Of a stretch of DNA of 64,000 bases, positions 28,515 through 37,713 are shown piece by piece. The DNA is from Pseudomonas azadiae (lineage in GTDB: Bacteria > Pseudomonadota > Gammaproteobacteria > Pseudomonadales > Pseudomonadaceae), in the NCBI RefSeq assembly GCF_019145355.1, contig NZ_JAHSTY010000001.1, positions 2,790,001 to 2,854,000 of the forward strand, given 5' to 3'. The position numbers were made by a program, and so were the translations under genes. Position 1 is the stretch's first letter; every line of letters starts with the position of its first letter. The notes beneath the pieces are model-generated. The model had not been told where the DNA came from. It made no database searches and saw only the letters and a program-made list of their open reading frames with translations.

Positions 28515-31500
28515 ATGACCGCTACCATCGCCGTTCCCAAAAGCGCCGCACGCCGCAGCCTTGCCTTGGCCCTGCTCACCCAGATGTACACCGGCCCCGC
28601 GTTTCGCGAGGCCGCCGCCGTGCTGTTGCGCGAGCAATTGAAGGCGCATTACCCCCAGCTGGATATCGACCCGAATATTGCGATGCTCGGCACGCCCCGT
28701 TGGGAGGTCGTCAACGACCAAGTGGTCGCTCACCCGCCCACCTATCAGGCGCTCACCGATATCCTCGAAGATCAGGCGTTGCTGGCGATACCGGCGCTGT
28801 ATATCGAAGGAGAACACTTTCTCACCCAACTGCCGATCAGCGAACCGCCTGTGCACTTGCCGGTGAGCGTCCTTGATATCGCCGGCATGCTCAACGCCCT
28901 GGCCCCAGTGATGCTGCGCGGTTACCAGCAAATCCAGCTGGACTACTTGAACCAGATCGACGACGACAGCAGCCCACGTTGGCTGGCCTTATCCAATGTG
29001 TTGCGCGACTTCTGGAATGTGCAGGAGGTCAAGGGCTGGACCACCGAGGATTGCCGGATGGCGCGCCAGTTGTTCAAGGCACCGGACCTGGCTGAGCGAA
29101 CCGTCGCCGACCCCTATGCGACTCGCGCTTACGTGATCGACATTGACCGGATCGATGAGCAGGGCAAGGTCCACCACAGCCTCGATAATGTGATCAGCGT
29201 GCTGATCGGCAAACAAGCTGGGCAGGAGGTGATCCTTGCCTACTGGGTGCTGCGGGGCTACAGCAAGTACGCGAGTCTTGAACAGTTGGGCAGCGACCTG
29301 GCGCTGCTGGCGCCACGCGAAAAGCTCCAATGGCGCCTGGTGGAGCCTGAGGGCAGTTTCTTCGATTACCTGGCCTGCCTCATGATCAGCATCCAGACAG
29401 TAGCCATCGCCACCTTGAATTATTCCGAGCTGCGCGGCACTGACGACGATCACGCCGCGCTGGCCGGTCCGCCGAACCGCCAGGCCAAGGGCAATGGTCC
29501 CGACTTACAGTGGTACCGTCACGCCCTGCCCGACTGGCTGAGCCAGGCCGCCGTTACCGACTTGAACGCCTATTCACGTCATCTGAAAGACCTGGCGGCA
29601 TTACATAACCGAACTCAGCGCGCGTCCTATCAGGACGGGATTGCGCCCATCCAGCAGTTCGCCCTTGAACGCCTGACCGCCGAAATGCTCAAGGAGCACC
29701 CGGACGCCACCGATGTGATGCTTGGCAACCTGCAGATCAAGGTGCAAAGCCCCGTGTTGTGGGGTGTCTTCGCCGTGCCGGGCAAGCTGGACACGACGCT
29801 GTTCAGCCTGACTGAACTGGCCTTGCAGAACCTCATCGCCCTGCCCCTGGGCATCAAGACCCTCACCGGACACACCACGCAGAAGCTGCCCGACTGGCTG
29901 ACCATCGACTACCTGGAAGCGCTGGTCACTCGCGTGGATATCGGCGCCAGCTATCCGGCGTTGATCAAGCAAAAGCTGCTGGATGATCCCACCGAGTCGT
30001 CACGCCGCCAGGGCTTGTATATTGAACATTTGCGCATCCAACTGCCCTTGCTGGCGCTGCAATACAAAATCCGCCAACAGGCCGGCATCGATGAACGTGG
30101 CTATCGCTACGTGGTGGCGGCGTTGCAGGCCGAGGCCACCGACCGCCAGGTGGAGGGTAAATCCATCGTTATCCGTCGCCTGGGTTTTGTCCCCACGCGG
30201 CGCTTGGACGCTACGCCGGACGTCGTCGACAACATGTTCGTGATCGGCCCACAGGACATGGCAGCCGGGCCTTGCCTGTTGTACCGGCCGCTGCTCGACC
30301 AGCCGCTGACCCAGCACCCTTCGCCCGCCAACCTGCTGTACGCCATCCAGCAATCCGACAGCCTGCGCGACTCGGTGCTGGCGTGGCTGCCCGATGGGGT
30401 ACGCGGGGACTACGAGCGCTACGTGTTCCCCGGCAGCTTGCCCTCGCCCTGGTTGGTGGCTGACTTCTTGGTGGACCCGAGCAAATTGCTGATACTGAGC
30501 GGGCCATTGGGCCTGAGTAGCGCGGTCATGGAAGGTGACGTGGCGGCCAGCCTGTTCCAGGCAAATGCAAAAGCATTGGTGAAACTGGCGGACCGGCAAT
30601 CAGTGTCGAATGCCGAAGCCCGTTGGGCGACCTTCAAGCGCGCGGGCTGGATGATTTTCAACGCAGCGCTGCCGTTCCTCGGACGTACCGTGGGCGCCGC
30701 CGCCTGGGTCTGGCAAATCATGGACGACTTGCAGCAAGTGGCCGACGCCCAACAAAACAACGACCAACAATCATCCAGCGCCGCCCTCACCGACCTGTTG
30801 CTCAACCTCGGCATGGCCATCGCGTTGCACAGCGCAATACGTACAGCGCCACCGCGCCAGGCCGACAAGGCCAAAACGAGCAAACCGGGGTTCGCGCCCG
30901 AGCCTGTGCCCCCTCCCAAACCCAGCGTCACCCAGGCCGCCACCCTCACCAGCGACAAGCTGCCCATCGACCACGTACAACCCCTGCATATCAGCGGCGC
31001 GATCAATCGCGCGCCGACGCGACTGGGGGTGGTGCTGGACCGCTTCAAGGTATCCAAACCGGACAATCTCGGCGATGCCATCACTGCCGAAGGCACCCAT
31101 CAGCACCTCTATCGCAGCGGCAAGCAATATTACGCGCCGGTGGGCGAGCGCTGGTTCCAGGTGCAGGTGGACGAGAACGGCACGGTGCTGATCGTCGATG
31201 CCGCCCAGCCGGAACGCACAGGTCCGCCGCTGCTGCACAATCGCCAAGGCCAATGGTTCGTTGATGCGCGCCTGCACCTGCGCGGCGGCGGGCCCAAGAT
31301 TCTCGAGAAAAAAGCTCGGGAGGTGGCGCAAAAACGTGCGCAGGAACTGCGCAAACAACTGAGCGAGTTCGAAGAAGGCAAGAAAACCGCCCAGCAACAA
31401 TTGCAGCAAGCGCAACAGGCCATGGAAACGGGCCCTTCCACATCAGCCCAGGCACGCCGGCAAAGTTACCTGCAGACCCTGAGCGAACAGCGCTCAAGTT

Positions 31501-33134
31501 ATGAGGACGCCTTACAGAAGCTCAAGACACTGAGCGTGCATGCGCCCACACCGGACTATCCGCAAAAAGCCCTGGCTTACCTCAAGGTGCAAACCGAACT
31601 GACCAAGGCGGCTCTTCAACAGACGCTGGTCGAGTTCACTCCCAGGCTGCGCACCGCGCTCAATCAACTCGAACACCTCGACGAGGCGCCGCAGGCGCGC
31701 AATGTCGACAACGCCCGGCAACTGGCCGCCCTGAATACGCAGATGATCAAGCACCTGGAATACATGCAGACCCGCTTCGATGAGCTGGCCACGCTTGGCA
31801 AGGACGGCGCTCGCCTGACGTGCACTACCAAAAGCGCATTACCGGCCTACAGCAGCGACGACCTCAAGGCGTTGCAGATCGAGATAGCACGCGACCTGTG
31901 CCTGCCCGAAGAGACGCTGACCAGTGCTCCCGAAGCCTGGAAGGGCATCGGGCGGATCATCGACACCGCGCAGATTGCCATCCAGTGCCTGCGCGATACC
32001 TTACGCGAACAGAGCGAATCGCGCCTGGACGAGCGCATCGACACCTTGAGCAGCCTGGTGGAGCAATTCCAGTTGCTCGACGAGCGTCTGCAGGACTTCC
32101 CCGCAGAGTTTTCCGAACTGGCCATCGCGTCGCAACTCAAGGAGCTGCGCGACCAGTTGAGCGAGTACAGGCGGCGCGCCATTGCCCAACTGGGCCTGCT
32201 CAGCACCGAACGCGACATCCTCAGGCAACGCCCGACTCCACCCCCGACCCCGCCCAGCCCGCAACGCAAATTCATCAAGACGCGCTACCACGGCCAATTG
32301 ATCGGTGAACCACGCCTGGCGGATGTGGCCAAGCAGACCTGGCTGGTGGAAATCCGCTCTCCGCTGACCCGTCAAGTGATCGCCACCTTTCACGAAAAGC
32401 CCAAGGGGGTCTGGGTGGAGCGGCTAAAAACCCCGCCGCCGAGCACTTCGACCCCGGATCTGCAGGCCAGCATCGACGCCGGTCAGGTCTTGCTGAACGA
32501 ACTGCCCGCGTTCTACGAGCGCGCCCGGACCGTCGCCGCAAAGGCGGATCGCACGCCCTTCGGCCTGGAGCTGCTGTACCACCGGCAGGCCAGAAGGCTG
32601 GAACAGGCCAGCACCGCCATCGAAGACGCGCTGACCCACAGCAACGAATCCGACACGCCCGCGGCCAGCGAAATCCGCACAGCCCTGAGCCAGGCCATCA
32701 AGGACGTGTACGAGCGCAGCGGCCAGCAGGTCTTGAGCGCGCTCAAACAGCACCCGCCCACCGCCGCCGGCATCGAGTGGATGAAAAATCGCAACCTGAT
32801 CATCCTCAAGAAAACCCTCAATCGGCGCCGCCTGAAAAGCGACAAGCCGGATTATCTCGACGAGTACACCATCGCCGACCAGCAAACCGGTGAGGTGCTC
32901 TGGTACGCCCACTTTCATTACAGCACCCAATGGACGCCGCCCAAGGCGTATCTGTCGGCGCGTTTAAAAACCGTCGCCGAGCATCGATTGGGCGCGGCAG
33001 CCGAGACCCCGAAAGGCTTGAACTACGAACAGCAGGTCGCGTTCCTTCGAAGCCAGATCAGCCTGGCGCAGGCCAAACAATTGTTCTTCGAACAGCCCGG
33101 GTCCAGCCGCGGCACTGAGCGAAGCACTCAATAA
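28515..33134 (+). CDS. Very large dermonecrotic-toxin-like protein (ToxA_N/DUF6543-like)
   Basis: A 1539-residue protein starting at ATG 28515 behind AGGA. Residues about 455-740 carry the patterns I associate with the dermonecrotic/RTX toxin membrane-localisation family common in Pseudomonas: VDIGASYPALIKQKLLDDP, then LPLLALQYKIRQQAGIDERG, then GPCLLYRPLLDQPLT and SVLAWLPDG. Two hydrophobic stretches follow (about 712-735 and 757-775). Residues about 925-1240 are long, charged helices likely to be coiled coil (QELRKQLSEFEEGKKTAQQQ). A separate C-terminal region begins at KFIKTRYHGQLIGEP (about 1251). There is no signal peptide, no VgrG/PAAR/RHS neighbour and no obvious immunity gene. Toxicity is family inference only. 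Confidence 0.75.
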   Translation: MTATIAVPKSAARRSLALALLTQMYTGPAFREAAAVLLREQLKAHYPQLDIDPNIAMLGTPRWEVVNDQVVAHPPTYQALTDILEDQALLAIPALYIEGEHFLTQLPISEPPVHLPVSVLDIAGMLNALAPVMLRGYQQIQLDYLNQIDDDSSPRWLALSNVLRDFWNVQEVKGWTTEDCRMARQLFKAPDLAERTVADPYATRAYVIDIDRIDEQGKVHHSLDNVISVLIGKQAGQEVILAYWVLRGYSKYASLEQLGSDLALLAPREKLQWRLVEPEGSFFDYLACLMISIQTVAIATLNYSELRGTDDDHAALAGPPNRQAKGNGPDLQWYRHALPDWLSQAAVTDLNAYSRHLKDLAALHNRTQRASYQDGIAPIQQFALERLTAEMLKEHPDATDVMLGNLQIKVQSPVLWGVFAVPGKLDTTLFSLTELALQNLIALPLGIKTLTGHTTQKLPDWLTIDYLEALVTRVDIGASYPALIKQKLLDDPTESSRRQGLYIEHLRIQLPLLALQYKIRQQAGIDERGYRYVVAALQAEATDRQVEGKSIVIRRLGFVPTRRLDATPDVVDNMFVIGPQDMAAGPCLLYRPLLDQPLTQHPSPANLLYAIQQSDSLRDSVLAWLPDGVRGDYERYVFPGSLPSPWLVADFLVDPSKLLILSGPLGLSSAVMEGDVAASLFQANAKALVKLADRQSVSNAEARWATFKRAGWMIFNAALPFLGRTVGAAAWVWQIMDDLQQVADAQQNNDQQSSSAALTDLLLNLGMAIALHSAIRTAPPRQADKAKTSKPGFAPEPVPPPKPSVTQAATLTSDKLPIDHVQPLHISGAINRAPTRLGVVLDRFKVSKPDNLGDAITAEGTHQHLYRSGKQYYAPVGERWFQVQVDENGTVLIVDAAQPERTGPPLLHNRQGQWFVDARLHLRGGGPKILEKKAREVAQKRAQELRKQLSEFEEGKKTAQQQLQQAQQAMETGPSTSAQARRQSYLQTLSEQRSSYEDALQKLKTLSVHAPTPDYPQKALAYLKVQTELTKAALQQTLVEFTPRLRTALNQLEHLDEAPQARNVDNARQLAALNTQMIKHLEYMQTRFDELATLGKDGARLTCTTKSALPAYSSDDLKALQIEIARDLCLPEETLTSAPEAWKGIGRIIDTAQIAIQCLRDTLREQSESRLDERIDTLSSLVEQFQLLDERLQDFPAEFSELAIASQLKELRDQLSEYRRRAIAQLGLLSTERDILRQRPTPPPTPPSPQRKFIKTRYHGQLIGEPRLADVAKQTWLVEIRSPLTRQVIATFHEKPKGVWVERLKTPPPSTSTPDLQASIDAGQVLLNELPAFYERARTVAAKADRTPFGLELLYHRQARRLEQASTAIEDALTHSNESDTPAASEIRTALSQAIKDVYERSGQQVLSALKQHPPTAAGIEWMKNRNLIILKKTLNRRRLKSDKPDYLDEYTIADQQTGEVLWYAHFHYSTQWTPPKAYLSARLKTVAEHRLGAAAETPKGLNYEQQVAFLRSQISLAQAKQLFFEQPGSSRGTERSTQ

Positions 33135-33184
33135 GCGGGGCGCTGTCTATCGCCATCCTCCTCGCCCCAGATCATTGGCACCCA

Positions 33185-34723
33185 TCACTCCCGCCAGGCA
33201 TGACGCAAACGCGCCAGCGCCTGGGCGATCCCGGCCTCGGGCACGGCGGCAAAACCCAGCACCAAACCGGCACGCTGATCCGACGGCGTGGTCGAATGCG
33301 CCAGCCAGTAGCTGCTCAAGCCGTTAATCTCGACATCCGCCGCGTGAGCCTGCGCCAGCAATTGCTGCTCGCGGGCCAGGCTGCTGACGCGCACGGTCAG
33401 GTGCAGCCCCGCCGCAACCCGCGGCAATTGGCCTACGCCTTCAAGCCCGCTTGGCCAACCGGCCAGCAGCGCATTGCGCCGGCTCAAGGCGGCACGGCGC
33501 ATGCGGCGAATATGCCGCTGGAAATGCCCGGTGGCCATAAACTCGGCCATCACCGCCTGGGTACTCACCTCGGAGTGGCGCATGTCGACCGCGCGGCGCC
33601 GTGCGAAGGCATCCACCAGCCCCGGCGGCAGCACCAGATAGCCCAGGCGCAACGCCGGAAAAGCCACCTTGCCAAAGGTACCGACGTAGAGCACTCGCCC
33701 GTTACGGTCCAGCGCGGCCAGCGGCGACAGGGGCGCGCCGCTGTAGCGGTACTCTCCGTCGTAATCGTCCTCGATGATCCAACCCTGCGTGCGCTCGGCC
33801 CAGGCCAGCAATTCCAGGCGCCGCGCCAGGCTCATCACCACGCCCAACGGGTACTGGTGCGAAGGCGTGACATAGGCCAGCCGGCATTCCTGCAGGCTAT
33901 TGAGCACGTGGCAATCAATGCCCTCGGCGTCCACCGGCACACCGTGCAATCGTCCGCCCGCCAGCGCGAACGCATGGCCTGCGGCGCGGTAGCCGGGATT
34001 TTCCACCGCCACGCCCTCGCCGGGCGCCACCAACAGCTGTGCACAAAGGCTGATCGCCTGCTGCGCGCCACTGGTGATCACAATTTGCTCAGCCGAACAC
34101 TGCATGCCCCGCGAGCTGCGCAGGTAGGCGGCGATCAGGCCACGCAAGCGATCATCTCCCGCCGGGTCGCCGTAACAGAGCTTTGCCAGGTCGGGTTTAC
34201 GCCAGAAAGCCCCATTCAGCTTGGCCCATACCTCAAAGGGAAAGAGGTCAAACGCCGGTACCCCTACCCGAAATGCCCGTGGTGGTCCGGGTGGCGGTGC
34301 AGGCAAATGGTTATTTTCCAGGCGGCTCAACGCCGGGTTGTGGATAACTTCGGCTGGCGATTTGACCGGAAAATCCAGCCAATTTGTGGATAAGCCTGGG
34401 GATAAGCCTGTTGAAAACCCTGTGGATACTTTTGTGGATAGTTTTTTCGCAGCGGGTAGCTTGGCTACGTAGGTGCCATCACCTACCCGACTTTCGATAA
34501 AACCTTCCGCGTACAGCTGATCGTAGGCGCGTACGACGCTGTTGCGCGAGATCGACAGCGTCGCCGCCAGGTCGCGGCTCGCGGGCAAGCGTGTGCCGCC
34601 CACCAGCCGCCCATCCAGCACTCGCTGACGCAGGGCGTCATACAGCTGGCGCGTCAGGCCCTGACGGCGATCCAGCTCGATACCAGCGGGGTTGAATGAA
34701 AGTGGCGGTGACACAGCTGACAT
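33185..34723 (-). CDS. MocR/PdxR-type regulator (GntR HTH fused to aminotransferase domain)
   Basis: A 512-residue fusion. The N-terminal GntR winged helix (about 20-88) has GTRLPASRDLAATLSISRNS. The linker (about 90-135) is a low-complexity Ser/Thr/Gly stretch (STGFSTGLSPGLSTN) encoded by a 12-base repeat containing DnaA-box-like 9-mers. A fold-type I aminotransferase domain follows, with the PLP-side motifs VITSGAQQAIS, IIEDDYDGEY and GTFGKVAFPALRLGY, where the lysine of the TFGK motif would bind PLP. It is divergent from the PaiB-like gene (87-base gap) and probably regulates it. Confidence 0.9.
   Translation of the reverse strand: MSAVSPPLSFNPAGIELDRRQGLTRQLYDALRQRVLDGRLVGGTRLPASRDLAATLSISRNSVVRAYDQLYAEGFIESRVGDGTYVAKLPAAKKLSTKVSTGFSTGLSPGLSTNWLDFPVKSPAEVIHNPALSRLENNHLPAPPPGPPRAFRVGVPAFDLFPFEVWAKLNGAFWRKPDLAKLCYGDPAGDDRLRGLIAAYLRSSRGMQCSAEQIVITSGAQQAISLCAQLLVAPGEGVAVENPGYRAAGHAFALAGGRLHGVPVDAEGIDCHVLNSLQECRLAYVTPSHQYPLGVVMSLARRLELLAWAERTQGWIIEDDYDGEYRYSGAPLSPLAALDRNGRVLYVGTFGKVAFPALRLGYLVLPPGLVDAFARRRAVDMRHSEVSTQAVMAEFMATGHFQRHIRRMRRAALSRRNALLAGWPSGLEGVGQLPRVAAGLHLTVRVSSLAREQQLLAQAHAADVEINGLSSYWLAHSTTPSDQRAGLVLGFAAVPEAGIAQALARLRHAWRE
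34339..34441. repeat. Cluster of five DnaA-box-like 9-mers in a 12-base repeat
   Basis: TGTGGATAA (complement of TTATCCACA) is perfect at 34339 and 34385. One-mismatch copies are at 34397 (TGGGGATAA), 34421 (TGTGGATAC) and 34433 (TGTGGATAG). The last four start 12, 24 and 12 bases apart. All have the same orientation and lie within the linker of the MocR-type gene. Confidence 0.75.
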
Positions 34724-34810
34724 ATTGGACCTATCGAATTGGAGTCAGGTGGCTCTTACAACGGGCCATTAGCCTGCCTAGGATGCAGGCATTCGCCAAG
34801 GACTATTTCC

Positions 34811-35449
34811 ATGTACACACCACGCGCTTTTGCCCTCGATGATTTGCCCCAATTGCAGCAACTGATCCAGCACACTCGCCTGGCGCAGTTGGTCACCTTG
34901 GGCGAGCAAGGCTTGCAAGCGAGCCATCTACCGTTGTTGCTCAACCCCGATGAAGGCCCTAACGGGACACTTTACGGGCATTTGGCCAAGGCCAACCCAC
35001 AGTGGCAAGACCTGCAAAACGGCAGCGAGGCCCTGGTGATCTTTGCCGGTGCCGAGGCTTACATCAGCCCGGCGTTCTACCCGGCCAAGGCCGAGCACGG
35101 CAAAGTGGTGCCGACCTGGAACTACATCGCCGTGCACGCCTACGGCAAGGCTGAGGTATTCAGCGACGCCGAGCGGTTGCTCGGCGTGGTCACCGCACTC
35201 ACCAACCGCCATGAAGGCAAGCGTGCGCAACCGTGGAAAGTCAGCGACGCACCGGCGGACTACATTGAAGGCATGCTCAAGGCCATCGTCGGCTTCGCCC
35301 TGCCGATCGAGCGCCTGCTCGGCAAGCGCAAACTCAGCCAGAACCGCAGCCCGGCCGATATCGCCGGCGTACGCGACGGCTTGGCCGCCAGCACCGATAT
35401 GCGCGACCAAACCCTCGCGCGCCTTATTCCCCCAGGAGCTTCAGAATGA
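34811..35449 (+). CDS. FMN-binding negative transcriptional regulator, PaiB-like
   Basis: A 212-residue split-barrel FMN-binding protein of the PaiB family. The opening MYTPRAFALDD is characteristic, with SHLPLLL and LYGHLAKANPQW following, then KVVPTWNYIAVHAYG near residue 100 and the QNRSPADIAGV region near the C-terminus. ATG 34811 is the start; an in-frame extension upstream is not conserved. Its stop overlaps the ATG of the following acetyltransferase (ATGA), the same pairing as paiB with the acetyltransferase paiA in Bacillus. Confidence 0.92.
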   Translation: MYTPRAFALDDLPQLQQLIQHTRLAQLVTLGEQGLQASHLPLLLNPDEGPNGTLYGHLAKANPQWQDLQNGSEALVIFAGAEAYISPAFYPAKAEHGKVVPTWNYIAVHAYGKAEVFSDAERLLGVVTALTNRHEGKRAQPWKVSDAPADYIEGMLKAIVGFALPIERLLGKRKLSQNRSPADIAGVRDGLAASTDMRDQTLARLIPPGASE

Positions 35450-35892
35450 GCCAGATCGAGATCCGCCCAGTCACCGCCAACGACCATGCCGCCTGGTTGC
35501 CGCTGTGGCGGGCGTACCTGAAGTTCTACAACACCGAGTTGCCGAACGCCGTGAGCCAAAGCACCTGGCAGCGCCTGATCGACACCGGTGAGCCAACCCA
35601 TTCGGCGCTGGCCTGGCAGGACGGCAAGGCGGTGGGCATGGTCAATTTCATTTACCACCGCTCCAATTGGAGCATCGAGAACTCCTGCTACCTGCAGGAT
35701 CTGTTGGTGGATGCGTCCCAGCGCGGCACGGGCGTTGGGCGAAAATTGATCGAATTCGTCTACACCACCGCCAAGGCCGATGGTTGCTGCAAGGTGCACT
35801 GGCTGACCCACGAAACCAACGCCACCGCGATTCAACTCTATGAACGCATCGCCGAACGCCCAGGCTTCATCCAATTTCGCAAAGGTCTCTAA
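35446..35892 (+). CDS. GNAT-family N-acetyltransferase
   Basis: A 148-residue single GNAT domain. The acetyl-CoA-binding loop is seen in LVDASQRGTGVGRKLIEFV (about 85-103), and the C-terminal NATAIQLYERIAERPGF matches motif B. The ATG overlaps the PaiB-like stop by four bases, so translation is coupled. By analogy with PaiA a polyamine or small amine substrate is possible, but nothing in the sequence settles it. Confidence 0.92.
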   Translation: MSQIEIRPVTANDHAAWLPLWRAYLKFYNTELPNAVSQSTWQRLIDTGEPTHSALAWQDGKAVGMVNFIYHRSNWSIENSCYLQDLLVDASQRGTGVGRKLIEFVYTTAKADGCCKVHWLTHETNATAIQLYERIAERPGFIQFRKGL

Positions 35893-35902
35893 GGAGCGCA
35901 GC

Positions 35903-36574
35903 ATGCCCACTTCCCCGGCCAACTGGAAAGGCGCCCCGGCGCCGACCGTTGAACAGCTCGAAGGGCGCTTTATCCGCCTGGAAAAACTCGACCCCGCGCG
36001 CCACGCCGATGGCCTGTGGCAAGCCCTCGAAGGTCCTGGCGCCGATCCCAAGCTGTGGGACTACTTGCCTTACGGGCCATTTGCCGAGCGCGCCGCGTTC
36101 GACGCATGGCTGAACAACCACGCCGCCCATAGCGACCCGTACTTCTTCACCGTGATCGACCGCGCCAGCGGCGACGTGCAAGGCATCCTCAGCCTGATGT
36201 CCATCGTCCCGGCCCAGGGCCGTATCGAGATCGGCCACGTCACCTTCGGCGCGCCCATGCAGCGCTCGCCCAAAAGCACCGAGGCGGTGTACCTGCTGGC
36301 CAAGTATGCGTTCGACCAGGGCTATCGCCGGCTGGAGTGGAAGTGCAACAACGGCAACGCCCGTTCCCGGTATGCGGCCGAGCGGTTGGGGTTCAGTTTT
36401 GAGGGGGTTTTCCGCCAGCACATGGTGGTGAAGGGACAGAACCGGGATACGGCGTGGTATTCGATCATCGACGGCGAATGGCCAGCGATTGGAGCGGGGT
36501 TTGAGCAATGGTTGTCGCAGGCAAACCAGACGGCAGCGGGCCAGTTGAAGACCCTGGCCGAGTGCCGGGCCTGA
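35903..36574 (+). CDS. GNAT-family N-acetyltransferase (RimJ/RimL-like)
   Basis: A 223-residue acetyltransferase of the RimL-like branch. Features include GRFIRLEKLDPARHADGLWQ at the N-terminus, a hydrophobic catalytic core IEIGHVTFG, and NGNARSRYAAERLGFSFEG near 150-168, the diagnostic C-terminal acetyl-CoA motif. ATG 35903 follows AAGGAG and lies ten bases after the previous stop, making a three-gene operon with the PaiB-like gene. Substrate unknown. Confidence 0.92.
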   Translation: MPTSPANWKGAPAPTVEQLEGRFIRLEKLDPARHADGLWQALEGPGADPKLWDYLPYGPFAERAAFDAWLNNHAAHSDPYFFTVIDRASGDVQGILSLMSIVPAQGRIEIGHVTFGAPMQRSPKSTEAVYLLAKYAFDQGYRRLEWKCNNGNARSRYAAERLGFSFEGVFRQHMVVKGQNRDTAWYSIIDGEWPAIGAGFEQWLSQANQTAAGQLKTLAECRA

Positions 36575-36598
36575 TCCTCTAAAACACCACAAATCTTC

Positions 36599-36685
36599 TG
36601 TGGGAGCTGGCTTGCCTGCGATGGCATCAACTCGATACATCAGGTACACCGATTTGTCTGCATCGCAGGCAAGCCAGCTCCCACA
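36599..36685. repeat. REP pair (family B)
   Basis: TGTGGGAGCTGGCTTGCCTG and its inverted complement with a 41-base core, between convergent genes. Confidence 0.9.
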
Positions 36686-36705
36686 TTTAGATCGGTGTGG
36701 GTCAA

Positions 36706-37602
36706 CTACCTCAGTTTCTGGGCCAACACCGCAATATGCTCCGGCCCGATCCCACAGCATCCACCCAGGTGGCTGGCGCCGCGCGCCTGCCAGTCCGCCG
36801 CCCAATGCAAGTAACCCGGCGGGTCCAGATCCTCACGCAAGGGGTCCAGGCCATCGTTGGCCGTGGCTTCCTCAGGCTGCGGCGGGAAGGCGTTGGCGTA
36901 GGCACCCACGGCAATCTGTACGCCAAGACGCTCGAACGTCTGGCGCGCGGCATCAATGGCATCACCGATCACTTCCGGCTGGCTGCAGTTGAACAGCAGC
37001 ACCTGCACGCCCAACTGCGCCGCCGCTTCGGCCGCTTGCGCAACCGGTTCGCCGGAGCGCAGGCGCGGTACGTCGTCGGTGTCTTCGTCCTTGAGGGTAA
37101 ACGACAGCCAGAACGGCTTGCCGTCCTGTGGTAACCCCGCGTGGATCGCACGCGCTTCGGCAATCGAACTCTGGGTTTCGGCCAGCCACAGGTCGACGAA
37201 CGGCGCCAGGCCTACCACCAGCGGGGTCAACAATTCGCTGACGCGCTGTGGCTGGAACAGATCGGGCCGATACGAACCAAACAACGGCGGCAGTGAGCCC
37301 GCCACACGTACCGCCTTGCCGGATGCGTCCACTGCCCGCCGCGCCAATTCGCCAGCCAGCGCCGCCAACGCCTGGCCTTGCGCAGCGAAGCGTTCTTCGC
37401 CGATATGGAAAGGCACCACCGCGTAGCTGTTGCTGGTGATGACATTGGCACCGCTGTCGATATACGCCGCATGCACCGCTTCCACCGCTTGCGGCGCTTC
37501 GCTCAAGGCCAATGCCGACCATTCGGGCTGCCGAAACGGCGCACCGCGACGTTGCAGTTCACGGCCCATGCCGCCGTCGAGAATCACTGTTGCTGTGGCC
37601 AT
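36706..37602 (-). CDS. mmuM: Homocysteine S-methyltransferase
   Basis: A 298-residue zinc enzyme that methylates homocysteine using S-methylmethionine or a related donor, making methionine. The TIM-barrel opens with ILDGGMGRELQRRGA. Zinc ligands are visible as LLFNCSQPE (about residue 210) and GGCCGIGPEH near the C-terminus. ATG 37602 (MATATVILDGG) is preferred: ATG 37617 lies inside the perfect palindrome CATAAGCTTATG and has no ribosome site. The gene is divergent from a binding-protein and permease pair. Confidence 0.92.
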   Translation of the reverse strand: MATATVILDGGMGRELQRRGAPFRQPEWSALALSEAPQAVEAVHAAYIDSGANVITSNSYAVVPFHIGEERFAAQGQALAALAGELARRAVDASGKAVRVAGSLPPLFGSYRPDLFQPQRVSELLTPLVVGLAPFVDLWLAETQSSIAEARAIHAGLPQDGKPFWLSFTLKDEDTDDVPRLRSGEPVAQAAEAAAQLGVQVLLFNCSQPEVIGDAIDAARQTFERLGVQIAVGAYANAFPPQPEEATANDGLDPLREDLDPPGYLHWAADWQARGASHLGGCCGIGPEHIAVLAQKLR

Positions 37603-37614
37603 ATGCTTTTTACT

Positions 37615-37626
37615 CATAAGCTTATG
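37615..37626. promoter_or_regulatory. 12-bp perfect palindrome in the mmuM divergent region
   Basis: CATAAGCTTATG lies between mmuM and the binding-protein gene, in an AT-rich stretch with ATs suited to overlapping promoters. It may be an operator; no family match is claimed. Confidence 0.3.
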
Positions 37627-37713
37627 AAAATAACTCACTATGAGAGTCGTTCTTATAACTATTTAATACGTTGAATTCTGTTTATAACAACTCTTTTTTC
37701 AAAGGTGTCTCCC

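Noticed and set aside
28515..33134. An RHS/polymorphic toxin with downstream immunity gene
   Set aside because: No YD repeats or RHS core motif were seen, and the next gene is a convergent MocR-type regulator.
37618..37713. A SAM-type riboswitch in front of mmuM or the binding-protein gene
   Set aside because: The interval is 96 bases of AT-rich DNA with no room or pairing pattern for a known SAM aptamer and no terminator.
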